Under the pieces are notes generated by a model. It was given only the letters and a program-made list of their open reading frames with translations. It searched no databases and was not told the origin of the DNA. From Brachionus rotundiformis (taxonomy: Eukaryota > Rotifera > Eurotatoria > Ploima > Brachionidae): a DNA stretch of 64,000 bases. This document shows positions 32,701-46,048 of the stretch, piece after piece; positions within the stretch are counted from its first letter, which is position 1; every line of letters begins with the position of its first letter. Made by a program: the position numbers and the translations under genes. The DNA is taken from positions 1,803,382 to 1,867,381 of the forward strand of contig JAESIW010000065.1 in assembly GCA_016802295.1 (NCBI GenBank), read 5' to 3'.

Positions 32701-35700
32701 GGCAGAGAACAAACGGTTTCAAGTACGCCAGGTAATAATAGCTTAAAAGAGAGAATTGATTATTTGCGCTTGAGTTGTCTATCAAGACTGGATCGATTTT
32801 GTTGGGAAACTCAGGGGATGTGTGCTTAGTACTAATTTGGCACTATTGGCATTCATTGTTGTTTTTTGACGCAATAGATTAGTATATCTGTCAAATAAAC
32901 AACGAAATTAATTTTGACATGAAATTATTAGTTTAGCAAAATTTGATTGAGCTATGAATGATTTTAAATCCAAATAAAAATAACAGTTTAACATTTCTAA
33001 TCTTTTTGTAAATGTATCCTTAATCCCGTAGAAAAATAAATTGATTGCCATGCAAGAGAAACGCACATAATAACAATAAACCATAAAATAATACAAGTCT
33101 ATGACAGGTTAATAATTATGCTTTTCAAAAAAAATAAATATTTGTTTATAATTATAAATTAGTAGATTTTGCGTTATTTGCTTGTTTTAGCTGTCAAATG
33201 GATTGTCTAATTTGTCATTTGGGCTATTTGCAGACGCATCGCTACAACTAGCTCTCTTTTTAAGCCTAATGGATTGCTTTTAAGTTATTTAGTACATGCA
33301 TTAGGAATAATTGGCAACAATTTATCAGTGTATTATCAACTGAAATTAATCACACCGTATTTACCAATTCAATTTTTATTTTTTGCTTAGTAAAATTAGT
33401 AAAATAGAAATAAATATTTTTCATACTCCCATGATAAAAATAAAGTTTTTACTCGAGCGAGTTTATTTTAAATGTATTATTTCCAGATTTAGGTTAAAGA
33501 TCCGCTCAAACTTAGATATTGGGTACATATAAGGCAAGATAACCAGAAAATAATTTAGGAATGGGGAATTTCCAGGGCATTCCCAGATGACAAAGCCTTC
33601 TTTTTAGCCCTCTTGTTAGCAATTTTAATTTTACTAAATTTAGATTATTTAAAAAAAAGATAAAAACAAAAAGAATTAGGAATGTTTTTGTTTATAATTT
33701 GTATTTATAGTGGTAACCAAATTCAGCTATGTTCTTATATTTTGAGTTGTTCCTGGTGGTGCTGATTCATGGTTATGTTTTGTAGCAAAAAAATTCAAAA
33801 ATATTTGTTTGTCCATTTGTTAGAAAATAATTTCTAATTTGTATTATATTTTTACTAAATGGCCAAAGTTGGCACTCAATGAAATAAATAAGCCAGAATA
33901 AATGAAAAGTTTAGTTCAATTCGAAGATATTAATTAAATTATTAGATTAGCAGGTCGATTAATTGAAATGGTTATTTTAATTAAGCTCGGATGCTGAATG
34001 GTTTCTCTAAATTCTTGAGCAAATATTTACTCTGGAAAGAATGCAAAGTTTGGATGCTAATGCCATCTAGAAACAAAAAATAAAATTATTCCCATCGTCT
34101 TTAACTTTTTTCTCCTAAATTGCACTGCTATAATTCCAAATGAAAATAAATAAATAAACAAATAAATATAAAAATATTTTTGTTTGCTTAATAAAATTAA
34201 TTAAAAAGCTTTTAAATAATCTTGACTTTTGTATTAAATGTTTGAACATGATATAATTTGCCAATGCATCTTGACTTTGTTTGATTCTCAAATATTATCT
34301 GTTCCCTTAACCAGCCTAATTAGTTGAACAACAATTAACTCTGAGAACGGCCTAATTAATTCGATATTAATCTAAATAAATAGACTTTTATCACTATTTA
34401 AAAAAAAAAGATAAACAAATTCAAATTTTGACCAATTTTTAAATTTATTCTCTGGGGTCTATTTTATCTACGGACGGCTTGGTCAAAGCAAACTAAGCCT
34501 TTCTTCTTTTTAAGTAAATAATTCAAGCAATTTAAATAAGATTTATAAATTTGGTATTAATTTATTTACTTTAAAATTAAATTCTAAATAAAGATAAATT
34601 ATTTAGGCAAATAGCCTAATCTATTTATTTTATTTATTTTTTTTTCAATTAAAAAGTTAAATTTGTCCATTATACGTAATAAATGCATTAAATGATAATG
34701 AACCATTTTAAATTAGTCTCAATCATGTCCAATTAGGAAAATATTATATGTAAAATAAATTGTCAAGTCAGGCAAATTAAGTCATTTTTATTTTGATTTG
34801 TTTATTTTTGAAAGTAAAAAATTATTAATAAAAAAATAATTAGAAAATTTTCCAATAATTTTTTCAAAAAAAATTAATTAATTTTAATTACAAGCTTTGA
34901 TTGAATGCGGAGATTATGCTTTAAGATTATTTTTTTTCTAAAAAGCCAAAATGGTTGCATGCACTCAAGACTTATCAATGGTACTGTAAAACCGAATCTT
35001 GATAGGTATATCATATGAAGGTAGTTATCATTCGACATGGTAATCTAATTCGAAAATCTAATTAGCTTTCCAATTAGATTGGAACAAAGAACATCTTTGA
35101 AACAATCTTTAATCCAAGTCTAAATCGTTTCTAATCTGATTTTAGTCGTTTGATTTCGGATTTATTTTTTCAATAAGGACATGTATATATAAATTAAAAA
35201 AATAAGTTTTTAATTAATTACAAATTAACGGTAAAATTACGGCCAAAGCATGCTAGCCATTGATTTGCCTACTTTGGGTTTAATCGATGCGAAATGATTC
35301 ACAACCGAATTAATACCTTTAGAAAAAACATCCAAGTACTTGTAAAAATCGTGTTACGCTTTAAAACAAAACAATAGCCTTTGGCTATTTTTAATATTTA
35401 TCAATATTTTTTGTTTAACAATTTCTCAAGACTCCTGTCTGCTGCTGTTTGGAATTAAATCGTTTAGCTCTTTGTGTCTGGCTTAATTACTTCTTTATGT
35501 GTTGTAAAGCAAAAACATTCATTAGCTTTAATCCTCATTTATTAACTACTAATGATGTTGAGTTGCATAAAAACAACATTTCGACTATTTTCATACAAAA
35601 CAAAACGGTATTTTGAACAAGTTGAAAATTTCCGAGAAAACCTTAATCCTACCACTTGAGACCTATATCACAATAAAACTTGAGTCACTCGAACTAATAA

Positions 35701-38700
35701 TCTCCTCATAATTAGAACTATTCAGTCTTAATTGGCTTTACAGGCTGTTTGACTACTTGAATAGATAAAAGCTTATTTTAAAATAAAATATTCAGCAGAA
35801 ATTTTAATTAATAATAATAATTTAATTTTTTTTTTTTTAAATAATTTTTTTAAAGATTTAATCCTTGTTTTTAAGTTCTGTAATTAAAAAGTTATCATGA
35901 CTAATAAAAATAAAATAAATCTCATTTTAAATTGCTTATAATCTGTTTACCAAGTTTGCCAAAGAAATGAGATTAATTTTAAAACTTTTTAAGTTTAAAT
36001 AAAATTCATTCATCACTCGGCTTTACTTATTCAGTACTCCCTTGGATTAAAAAAAAGCATCATTTTATCCAACTCTTTGGACTGAAAAGAAGTACTAATT
36101 TTCGTTCCAACCTCCCTGGGTATCTCCCAAACTATATTTTAAATAAATAAATAAAATTCAAATAAAAATTATTTTCATTAACTTGTTGACCAAAATTGTT
36201 AAAGAAAAATTACTTATTTTGCCATAAAAGAATGTACTTTTTTTCAATTTTTATCCTTAAACGATCCTTGTGGAGCAAAGAATCATATTTTATTTTGATT
36301 TATTTTGCTGAATTGCCGAAATATAGTTTTTCCGATCAGCTATCCACCTCCTTTGGGAGAATTGTACCTTGATTTTGTGATCACTTGGTAATAAATGGCA
36401 GCTGATCGAGCAACTACACCATCGACTCCACTTATGCTTAATATATTCAACATTAGTCAATAATTTAAAAAAAATTTAAATTAATTAATTTTTCAACTTA
36501 AAATGTTAAAATACCAAGTCTGATTTTTGAGTAATTTAATCTTAGATAAAAATTATATTCATAACCAAAATTATTGAAAAAAAAGTTATTATTATTTTTT
36601 ATAAATTCTTTTCATGGAAAGATGGTTCTTTTTCACAGAAATTTCATGTTTTGCTAAATTTAAAAAAATTTTTTTTTTTGATTTTAAATTAGTCATTTTT
36701 AAATTAATTTATTTTGATAAAAGCTTTATTTTTACGTTTAGTAAATTAATCTACAGAAAAATAAATAACTTTTATTTTTTTATTAAATTTTGTGCCATTA
36801 AAGCAACATCATTTTTAACATGTTAACCCAGTTTATAGAATTTTTATGAAAAAAAAAATTAGTAAATATTTGACTAACTAGTGCCCAAATATACCATGCA
36901 ATTTGTTTTATTAATAATCTTTAATTTAAGCAATTTGACTAAATTAAATTAATGATAAAATTCAAAAATTATGAATCAAATATTTGATATTGTAGAGTTA
37001 TTTGGCAAGAGCACAATTGGTAAATAAAACTATTCTATTTATTATTTCTAGTTGTATGATAAAGATAGACCTTTTAGCTCTAATTTTTTCTTATCATTTA
37101 AATTAAGCCAAATATTTGCTTTAGAGATTAAGTTTACTTTTTTACATATTCAAGTTATGTGAGTATGCGCTACAACTCAAATTCTATTCAATTAGAATTC
37201 GTGATTTTTCTATAGAGATATTTTAATTTTAAATTTAGTAGGTTAGAAATTAAATTCTTGATTGAGGGTAAATATTTTGAGAAATAAATTCATCATCGGC
37301 GCTCAGGTTAGTTGGTCTTAGGCGTGTAGTATTGCCTTAATCCTTTGCTCAAACTATCAATATAAAAGAAAAAACTCACTTGTTTATTTAAAGGATATTG
37401 TCAGACTTTATATAGGGCTCGACATGAAAATTAATTACTAGTATCCTATTGTGAACCAATTTCGCATTTAGCCGCTATGGTCACAACTTTGAATAGTACC
37501 TGAACAAATTTATGCAAATTCCGAACAAATCTTGATATTTACCGAACAGATTTGGGTCTCAATTTGTTCTCATATAGCACCGAGATTTCATGATTGATGA
37601 GATTAACTCGGCTATTGCTATTATTTTGTGTTCAAGTTTAATTTTACATACTTGAACATCCTCTTTAGACCAAAACAAACATTTCAATTTATTTTGATCT
37701 CTAATTTATTAATCAAATTACCTGTAAATAATTTTATTGATAGTTTTATATAAAACAATATGTGTATATCACGTTTGAAAATAGGATAGTTTTTTAAGTG
37801 AAATATTTGCGCTTCCAGAGTCGTTAAAAAACGGTATACTTTGTGTACCTGTCTTTATCATCTACCTGCTTTATTGAATAATTTTCGAATCAAACATGAA
37901 AAAATGTGATTAAAGATTGAGCAAACAAAGGATGGAAAGAACGCATTCTTTAAAAGAAACTTTGATTTATGTTTAAACTCATTGTTTATTATGGCTAAAT
38001 TTGATCCGGTCACTCGGTAAAACATAGGTCTCATCTAACTCGCCTGATATTCATCATCAATTAAAATAAAATATTTTATATCCAGAAATAAATATTTAAA
38101 CTTATTTTGAATTTTTATTCTGTTTTTATTATTCACCTGCTGAAAATATATTTAATCAATTAATTTAAAAAATACTTTAAAATTACAAAATTATATGAGT
38201 ATTTTCTGCTATTTGATTTTAAGTTTTAAAAATATCTATTTCAAAGACCAGTCTTGTATTCAAAAGCTTTGACACATGTTACCAAAGCATGTTACTTACG
38301 TGTTACAGTTTGTTTGATTTGAGCCTAGAAATATGGTAAAACTGTATTGGGAAATATTCACAAAAGTAAAGCAAGAATTAATCAAGAGATTATTTCATAG
38401 AAAAATTAGTATCCTGATTATTTAAAGAAAATAAATTTTCTAAAGGCTAATTTTTTTTCCTTTTATCATATCAAGTTTAATTATTTTAAATTAATTTTCC
38501 ACAAGAACTAATCATTCAAAAATAATATTCATTAAAAAAATATCAAAATGGAAAATCTCGGAACTCTTAAGCATACAATATACCACTGTTTAGATGCAAC
38601 AACCTAGACTCAAAAGTCCTATTTAAAATCTTAAATCTTAAAAATTTTTGTAGACTCATTTCCTGTATAAACTAATATGAAAATTAAAGTATTGAACGAA

Positions 38701-39327
38701 AAGATTATTTTCTTATCAGGAGTTAAAAGTCGTCCATATGCATTTTGCTTTTTTAGTTATAATATTAATAAAAATCAAGAGAGTTAGAATTTGAGAATAG
38801 ACATTTTTTATAATAGATTTTGAATTTTGATATTAAATTTGTAATTTTTGAGTTTGAATTGAATAAATTACATTTCAAAAAATATTTTGATCAATTTGAA
38901 ACTTTCTGAATGTGAGTCATTCATTAAAAATAAACTATTAAAAAGAGGTAAATTCCGAAATATATAAATTCAATTTCGATAACTTACAAAAAAAATCATC
39001 AAGCCTAATTCTATAATAAAATATTAATCATCAACTAACTAATAATTTTACGTAATTAATAACAGAACATTTTAAAATTTATTTAATAAATATACTTTTA
39101 TAATAATTATTTATAAAACCTTGAATTTATAATTTTGAAATTACTTAAGATTAAATAGAGGATTAGTTATTTAGTTTGTAGAAAAAATTAAAGACATTTA
39201 ACTACCAATTTATTTATTCAGGTAACCAGGTGAAATTTAAGACTAATTTTTTGACTCTAATTTATGTTGCCATGGTAATATTTATCATAAGACATGGACA
39301 TGGATCTTCTAAATTTTATTTCTAAAA
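32701..39327. other. Gene desert downstream of otx
   Basis: About 6.6 kb of AT-rich DNA with no supported gene, RNA or transposon boundary. Short open frames (for example 36614-36826) are low-complexity and Phe/Lys/Ile-rich, as expected by chance in such DNA. By position it may hold otx enhancers. Confidence 0.5.
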
Positions 39328-41720
39328 ATGGAAAAATTGCTCGAGATCGCCCAAGAAATTACTGATGCTAGAAAGCATGAAATTCCTCAAAAACTTTTAA
39401 AATTGAAGGGTAAATTTGTTTTTTTTTAAATTGAAATTAAAATTTTTTTTAGATATATCTTATTTAAACTTTGACGAAAAATTTCAATATGAAGTTTACA
39501 AATTGAATATACTTGAAGCACTTTCAGCATCATTTAAATATGATTATGGATACATTAGAGATGGTTGGGACTTGGCCTTAGAACTTGTTAAAATATTTAG
39601 GTATCTATACTAAAATTATTTTATAAAAGTTAATTAACAATTAAATTAAATATTAGAAATTGTGTTCACAATTTTTTTCTCACTGAAAAAGAATATCAAA
39701 ACGATTTTCTTCCTAATTCACTAGAAAATATTCTTGCTCTATTGAAGAAAATCCAAGAAAAATACAACAAAAACAGAACAGTATAAGAATATAAATTAAT
39801 TTTTTAAATATATATATATATAAACTATTGATATTTTCTAGGAACTTAATGAACTTCTACGCATTTTCAAGTCTGTTCACCAAGAGTATTGTAAAATAAT
39901 TTCTAACCATCCATATTTGGCACATAAAAGTAATTTTAACAGCAAAATTGACAAAAAATATAATCATTTCCAAAGGTTTCAATTCTCAGCGTCTTTTTCA
40001 ACTGCTCCTTAATGATGACCATAAAACAACAACTGTTGTTATTGAAACTTATGATACAATATTAAATACTAAAAAGAATGTTCTCAGAAGTTTGCCAGAA
40101 AGTGCGCTCAATTCTTTTTTAGATGAAATAATTTATAAACTAGCTTCTAGTGAACAAACCGAAATTGGAAGGTAGTTAACTTGAAAAATTTGAAAGAAAA
40201 AATTAAAAAAAAAATTAAGCGCCATTTTTCAGCTCCTGGTCACTATGTGTAAAATCGATACCTATTTGATAAAACTAATAGCCAGAAGATATAAGTATTT
40301 AAATATTTACTTCTTTAAGAACAGTTAAATAATATTTTTTTTCTGAAGAGGAGTTAAATATTTTATCAATAAATGGTCTTTTCGAAATCTTGGAACTAAT
40401 TTTAACGAATTCAAAGAGTATTTTGATGATGCGGAAAAAAATAGGCTGACCGATGATGTAAGTTTAAAAAACTGAATTAAAAAACTTAAAATTTTCTTAT
40501 ACATTTATTAGTATTTGTACGAACAAGCTGTGATAATTCAAAAAGCTTGGAGAGGGTACAAAAGTAGAAAAGAAATGAAAGATAAGATAGAAAAGACAAA
40601 AGTTTTGCAAAAGGCATACAGGACTCATTTGGAAAGAAAAGAGAAAGAAAAAACAAAAAAAATGGCAGATGATGAGCTTCGGTTTCAGCTAATGCTCAAG
40701 CATAGAAGAAGACAACGACAGAGACATATCAAGTTATCTAATTTGATAGAAATATTACCTGCGAATAAGATTGATACATTCATGGAACGCTTGAGAGAGG
40801 ACTCGGCAAAATTAATACAAGCTACTTGGAGAGGGTACAAAACCAGAAGAGATTTTGCCCAATCACGCCAAATATTAATTGAAAACAAAGCTGCCAAAAA
40901 AATTCAAAGAGAGGTTTTTTGACAATTTTATTTTAGGATATTTTAAAAATCTCTATTAAGGTAAGAAAATGGCTTGACAAAATTAAAGAAAAGCGTCAAA
41001 CCCCTGCCTTATATTCAAGGCCCAAAGGCTTGGATAATCTGAAAAAAGAACAACTAATTGAGAAGATACGCAAGCATATTGATAGCTTACCAGTAAATAA
41101 ATCATTTCGAAGATTATTTTATTAATTATTTACAATTAAATTTTTTAATCAGCCACATCCTCGAAATGAGGCTCAGGCACATGCTTTGCATGATAAAGCT
41201 CAAAGAATGTTTCACGATTATGTATTAAAGCAAAAAAATATTCGTCAACAACAATATAATTTAGAATTGTTTATGCTTACTGCCAAAAATGATGCTGAAC
41301 TGATATCACGTAATAAAAAATTAATCTAATTTGATTTATTTTATTTTAATAATTTTTTTACCAAAATAAGAGGCACCAAAATTATCTGACATAAATGAAC
41401 AAGATATCGATAGATTTTTTACCCACAAGTCAAAACCAATTCAATTTGAGGCAAAATATCAGCATAAGAAAATGCTTTGGAAAAGCAAAGCCAAGTGGTA
41501 TGAATTGCTTGATGATGAATCAGAAAGTGATGATGAATTTGATGAAACTAGTCTAAAATTTGATCAGATAAATCCTCTAGACCCTTTTCATATGAACAAT
41601 CCCCTCGAAAACAGGTCTAGTAAAGGTATCACCAAACGAGAGAAGCTAAAGCTAAAAACAAATAATATCAAACATTTGACAAATAATTTTCCTTATTTAC
41701 GCAAAATTCTTGATAGTTAG
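39328..41720 (+). CDS. IQCB1: IQ calmodulin-binding motif protein 1 (nephrocystin-5)
   Basis: Eleven exons join in frame: 39328-39409, 39453-39600, 39657-39780, 39842-39929, 39976-40171, 40220-40294, 40349-40457, 40512-40913, 40961-41092, 41153-41309 and 41371-41720. They give 620 residues (human about 598). IQCB1/NPHP5 sits at the ciliary transition zone and centrosome with CEP290 and binds calmodulin. Seen: helical N-terminal part with DYGYIRDGWDLALELVKIF; IQ motifs at about 280-296 (AVIIQKAWRGYKSRKEM) and 372-388 (SAKLIQATWRGYKTRRDF), with a third, weaker one across exons 8/9; a very basic helix between them; C-terminal NEAQAHALHDKAQRMFHDY; and an acidic end. These strings run in the same order as in vertebrate IQCB1. 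Exon 9 has an alternative in-frame acceptor at 40937. The exon 6 acceptor is chosen because it keeps the frame open. Confidence 0.88.
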
Positions 41721-42054
41721 AAAAAATTTATTGATTATCACATATTCTTAAATTAATATTTTTTATTAATTAAAATGCCTACTAATGACTATAGTATTAT
41801 TAACATCAAAAAACCTTTATAGATTTGTTTTGAAAGAAAAGAATTTATTCAAATATAAAATTATTAAAATTTTTAAACAAAAATGTTTTTAATTTATCCA
41901 ATTTTTTGATCTTAAATTCATTCTCAACAAAAAAATTACAAAAACAGATAAACAGAGGATAACCGAATTGAAAATCTCGGAGACCTTGCTATTGCTCCAA
42001 TTTCTTAATATGTTTAAATCGTGATCTCTATGAACGGGGACGAAATTACATTTC

Positions 42055-42360
42055 AATAATAGTCTTGTTAAATCTGTACTACTATATGGACCTGAATGTT
42101 AAAGAATCACTGACAGAGATCGTCCAAAAATGAAAGTATTTCAAAATAAATGCATTAATAAAGAACAATTTTGCGAATCTTCTATCCGAAAGTCATAATA
42201 AATTGAGGAGTTGAAAAAAATATCAAGGGCCAGGCTAACATTATTCGCAGAGACGACTTAAATGACTTGGTAGTATATTGAGAATGCCAGCATACAGAAT
42301 TCCTTGAGTTGCATTATTTTGGACACACCAAAGAAAGAGAAATGGTGCAAGACCAAATTG
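42055..42360 (+). pseudogene. Degenerate 3' end of a LINE reverse-transcriptase frame
   Basis: One frame reads LVKSVLLYGPEC, then after frame changes RRRLK.LGSILRMPAYRIP.VALFW and RKRNGARPN. This is the typical C-terminal end of non-LTR retrotransposon polymerases (LLYGSE.W, W.GH.LRM, RGRP patterns). Several stops stand where Trp, Arg or Gln codons are expected. A dead fragment; clade unclear. Confidence 0.6.
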
Positions 42361-43000
42361 CCTCAAATTGCCTCGAATTTTTTCTATAATTGTTTATTTA
42401 GAAATTATACGAGTTATTTTCCTCTTTTAGTTACAAAAATCTCTAATCCTAATAAGTTTAGCTCACGAATTTAAAGTTTTTTTTTAATTTGTCGATATTT
42501 CCTAAATTAGTGAATTTATGAACCAAAAAATTGAGTTCTTTTATTAATTTAATTTAGCTTATATACCTAGTCTAGTATTATTTTATTAAAGTATTAAGTG
42601 GTAACATAATTGGTATCAAGTATTATCAACAGAATTTAAATAGTCGTTACTCTGGTCAATTGATTTAATATAGCCCAATTTTTCAATATTTGTTAATTAT
42701 TGACTATGATTTGAGCTCTGAAATAGAGTAACAATTTTAACTTAAATTTTAATGAATATTATTTTCTGTAAAACATAATAACTAAAACCTTAAGCGACTG
42801 AATAAAGAGTCTCTCATGAAAAACTTAAAATTATAAAAAGAAAAAGAATAAAAAGGTTTTTAGACGTAGCCTGGCAACTTTAGTTTCGTTGTTTTACATT
42901 TTAATTTTAATTATGAAACTGTTTGAAATAAAGAAAAAGTAGAAAAACAATTCCTACACGCTTAATTTACTGGTAAAAAAAGGCTTAATCTTTTCGAAAA

Positions 43001-44114
43001 ATGTCCTTGGTAAAAGTTGGCAAAATAGCTTCTCTGGCTGATCGAGATGCAAATTTAATTGATGGAACTTATGCCAAAGTACCTGATCATCATATTCTAG
43101 ATCCTAGCAAAAACATTGGATTAAGAGAATTTAATAGTAGTGTTTTGATACACAACTGGTATGAAGAAAGACATCCTGTATATTTTGGTCATTTCATTAT
43201 AAATTTATTTTAATTTCTTTATTAGTTTGAAAAACAAGAACACCCAAAGAATTCAACTTATTCTTATGATTTCAAACCGTTTACTGGAGCTAAACCAGAC
43301 GTTGTGGTCAGAAGAAATATGATGAGAATTTCAGAAGGTGCTGGCAATAAACATCTGATTGGAATGCATAATACCGATTCGTCCAAAAATATGATTACAA
43401 TGTAAGAATAAATTAGTTTGTCAATTGTCTTACGATTTTTAAAAACTCTTAGCTATGATGAAACAATAAATAAAAGATCCAGACCAGGACCTGTAATACC
43501 TCAAGGTCAACAATTTCCAGAAAAAAGAGAATGGAAGATGATAAATGATAAATGGGTACCGGAGAAAATAGACTATCCTCTTCAGGGTAAATTGTGAATA
43601 CATTTTGTATTTTTTATTCTATCATATTTTAGATGCTCCGACTTCATGGGGCTTGGTTCAGAAAAAAAAGAATGAAAAATTTCTAGAGGATGATAAATAC
43701 CGCAACCAGATACCAAATGTGTCAGAATATGCAGATAGATATCAAAAACATTCAAATGATTCATATTTGCAAAAAACTGCATATGCTGTTCCTAAAAACA
43801 TTTCAGCAAGTTTTAATAAGTTAAATCTCACTTTAAATAATCTACCAAAATGGCGATCGACCAATGGATCTCTCAGAGAGCCTCAAGCCAGAGATGTTTT
43901 AGATACTGTTTATAGTGAAATGTTAGTTAAATCAGCAAAGGCACCAAGGACATTTTACTATCTTGGCAAAGTTCCCACAAATGGTGCATTAGATGTTTAT
44001 AGTATGAAAAATTATGAAACTTTGACTCCTGTACATGAGCCAGCGAATATAATTAAAACCGACCCAGCATCAAAAGCAAATAATATTACAGATTTGTCAA
44101 CTTTGAATAATTAA
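43001..44114 (+). CDS. CFAP107: Cilia- and flagella-associated protein 107-like (C1orf158 family)
   Basis: Exons 43001-43177, 43226-43401, 43453-43586 and 43633-44114 give 322 residues. The first half matches the C1orf158/CFAP107 pattern in order: VLIHNWYEER, STYSYDFKPFTGAKPD, NKHLIGMHNT, MITIYDETINKR, WVPEKIDYPLQDAPTSWGLV. In vertebrates this is a microtubule inner protein that binds inside the A-tubule of axonemal doublets. The C-terminal part (about 150 residues) is longer than I expect for the family and includes YSEMLVKSAKAPRTFYYLGK. The first donor is taken at GTATAT (43178) because it keeps phase. AATAAA at 44173-44178. Convergent with cereblon, with about 290 bp between stops. It lies downstream of another ciliary gene, IQCB1, on the same strand. 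Confidence 0.75.
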
Positions 44115-44405
44115 ATTAATGTATTAATAGTTTTCAAATTAAAAAAACAAATTTTTTTTTAATTTTTATTTAAATAAATTAATTTTATTTTTGCTTTAGA
44201 ATCTAATAAGTCAAAATTCAGAATTTTTATTAAATTAACAATTAATAAATTAAATTATTTAATTCTAATAAGTTATTCATGCATAAAACTGTTAGTTAAT
44301 AAAATAAAATAGTTTATTAGATAAAAAATTTAAAACAAATGCTTTTTTTTTAGTAAAAATACTTCAATTTTATTTTAAAAAAAATTTAAAACAATTACTA
44401 AAAAT

Positions 44406-45983
44406 TTAAGCTCGACTAGCTGAAAAATTATTCTCTGAATTAAACTCTTCAGTATCATTTGAATCGTCCTCTTCCTGATAAGCATATCTAATAGCTTTTC
44501 TCGTTAATCCGAAAAATCTTTCAGGTTTAAGATCAGGTAATGCATTTGTAAATTTCCACCCAATGTGATTATTGCATCGTTTGCATGTAATTATTTGCCA
44601 AGCATACCCCGGAAACCATGAATGCTGAGTTGATGGTCTGGGACTAATTATATGAAAATTTTTTAATTTATAAACAGTCAAAGTTTCATGCACAACACCA
44701 CCAGGATTTAAGTAAGCACCCATAAAACCATTATTGGACATCGAAAACACATTTGACTTGGTACAAAACTGTTCATCACATAATCTACAATTAATATTTG
44801 TAAATTTCTTTAATAATTTATTGATGAACATAAGCCTTTGATTAATACAATTCATTCGAAGTATACTTATTCTCATTTTGTTATCAAAAGGGAAATTAGT
44901 TAGTAACCAAGAGCAAAATACTTTTGAATTATTACTATCTGTCAAACCTGAGTCACTTTTGAGCTTTAGATTTGAATCCTCAAATTTTATTTTAAATGTT
45001 TCATTAAGCTCTTTTTTAATAAAATAAATTAAATAATCACAATCAAAATTTCTGTAGACCCATGCCGGTTGATTTAAATTTGTATTGTAATATTCAGCTT
45101 TTTGGGCGACTTGTTTTAATTCAAGATCTGATTTGTGTAAATATGTTTCGTAAATAAAGTTTATATTTTTTACTGCGTGTCGACTAAGTGGATTGGTCGA
45201 TAATACGTACTCTGGTAAAATTTTTACTGTACCAATTCCAATTCCAGTAATATCTTTTTGAATATTTAAAATTTCAAATCTGTCTTTGCCTTTGACTTTG
45301 AGAATCAGTCCTCCAGCACTGTCAATTAGCGAGCTAAAGTCAGCTAATTCATTATTTTCATTGTGGTAAGAGGCCGATATTATTTCAGCCACAATGCCCA
45401 ATTTGGATTCTTCTGGCAATGTGCTAAAATTAATGGGCTCCTGATTCCTATTCAACCTTAATAATTTCGGATTATACGAAAACCCAATAGTTGGATTTTT
45501 TTCATTAAGTCTTTTACGAATGACTTGTATTTGAATTGGTGAATAGAAATAAATTGGCATTACTTGACCAGGTATTAATTGAACACTATTTTCATAATCG
45601 TTCTCAAAAAATGTATCACTTGCCTGATCTAAAATAGGAATTTGAATAACATCATTGTCATCATGGATCGATTTGGACGCTGAAACTTCTTCAAAGTTTT
45701 GTCCCAAGTACTCATGATTTGACGAAAGCTCAGTGTTGTAGGTTATAATTTCTGGAAATTCTAAACCCTCATAATCTTGGTCAATTTCATCAGCGTCATC
45801 ATTTTCCTCAGATTCAGTTTCTCCTTCATCATCTTCGTCATCATCATCGAATTCTTCTTCATCAAATTCATTTGGAACAAAATAAATGTTGTACTCATTT
45901 TCTTCATTATTTAGAAAATTTTCTTCATCAGATAAATTGGAATCTTCTGCATTTAGTTGGTTATCTTCTTCTGACGATGACAT
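44406..45983 (-). CDS. CRBN: Protein cereblon, CRL4 substrate receptor
   Basis: Intronless 525-residue protein. Cereblon is the substrate receptor of the CUL4-DDB1 ubiquitin ligase and binds C-terminal cyclic imide degrons. Seen: a long acidic N-terminus (residues 1-75, runs of Asp/Glu); a LON-like domain from about 133 (LIPGQVMPIYFYSPIQIQVI) to about 320; then the CULT domain with zinc Cys pairs C399/C402 and C467/C470. The drug/degron pocket is preserved as HSWFPGYAW (His454, Trp456, Trp462) and HIGWKF (Trp476), followed by RFFGLTRKAI. The acidic start is longer than in vertebrates. AATAAA on the minus strand at 44368-44373. The ATG lies just 65 bp downstream of the stop of a minus-strand small gene, with an AG acceptor-like site 12 bp before the ATG. 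Confidence 0.96.
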   Translation of the reverse strand: MSSSEEDNQLNAEDSNLSDEENFLNNEENEYNIYFVPNEFDEEEFDDDDEDDEGETESEENDDADEIDQDYEGLEFPEIITYNTELSSNHEYLGQNFEEVSASKSIHDDNDVIQIPILDQASDTFFENDYENSVQLIPGQVMPIYFYSPIQIQVIRKRLNEKNPTIGFSYNPKLLRLNRNQEPINFSTLPEESKLGIVAEIISASYHNENNELADFSSLIDSAGGLILKVKGKDRFEILNIQKDITGIGIGTVKILPEYVLSTNPLSRHAVKNINFIYETYLHKSDLELKQVAQKAEYYNTNLNQPAWVYRNFDCDYLIYFIKKELNETFKIKFEDSNLKLKSDSGLTDSNNSKVFCSWLLTNFPFDNKMRISILRMNCINQRLMFINKLLKKFTNINCRLCDEQFCTKSNVFSMSNNGFMGAYLNPGGVVHETLTVYKLKNFHIISPRPSTQHSWFPGYAWQIITCKRCNNHIGWKFTNALPDLKPERFFGLTRKAIRYAYQEEDDSNDTEEFNSENNFSASRA

Positions 45984-45994
45984 TTTATTTAGAT

Positions 45995-46018
45995 CTAAAT
46001 TTATTTTAAAAATTTATT
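45995..46018 (-). promoter_or_regulatory. Poly(A) signal and 3' splice-like site between two tandem genes
   Basis: On the minus strand AATAAA (46018-46013) stands about 31 bp after the stop of the 54-residue gene. It is followed by AAATTTAG ending at 45995, 12 bp before the cereblon ATG. A poly(A) signal followed at once by a splice acceptor with no room for a promoter is the arrangement seen between genes in spliced-leader operons. Confidence 0.4.
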
Positions 46019-46048
46019 AATTAAAAAAAAAAATTAAATTTTTTAAAA

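Noticed and set aside
36614..36826. 70-codon Phe/Lys-rich frame in the otx downstream region
   Set aside because: Pure low-complexity translation of T- and A-runs.
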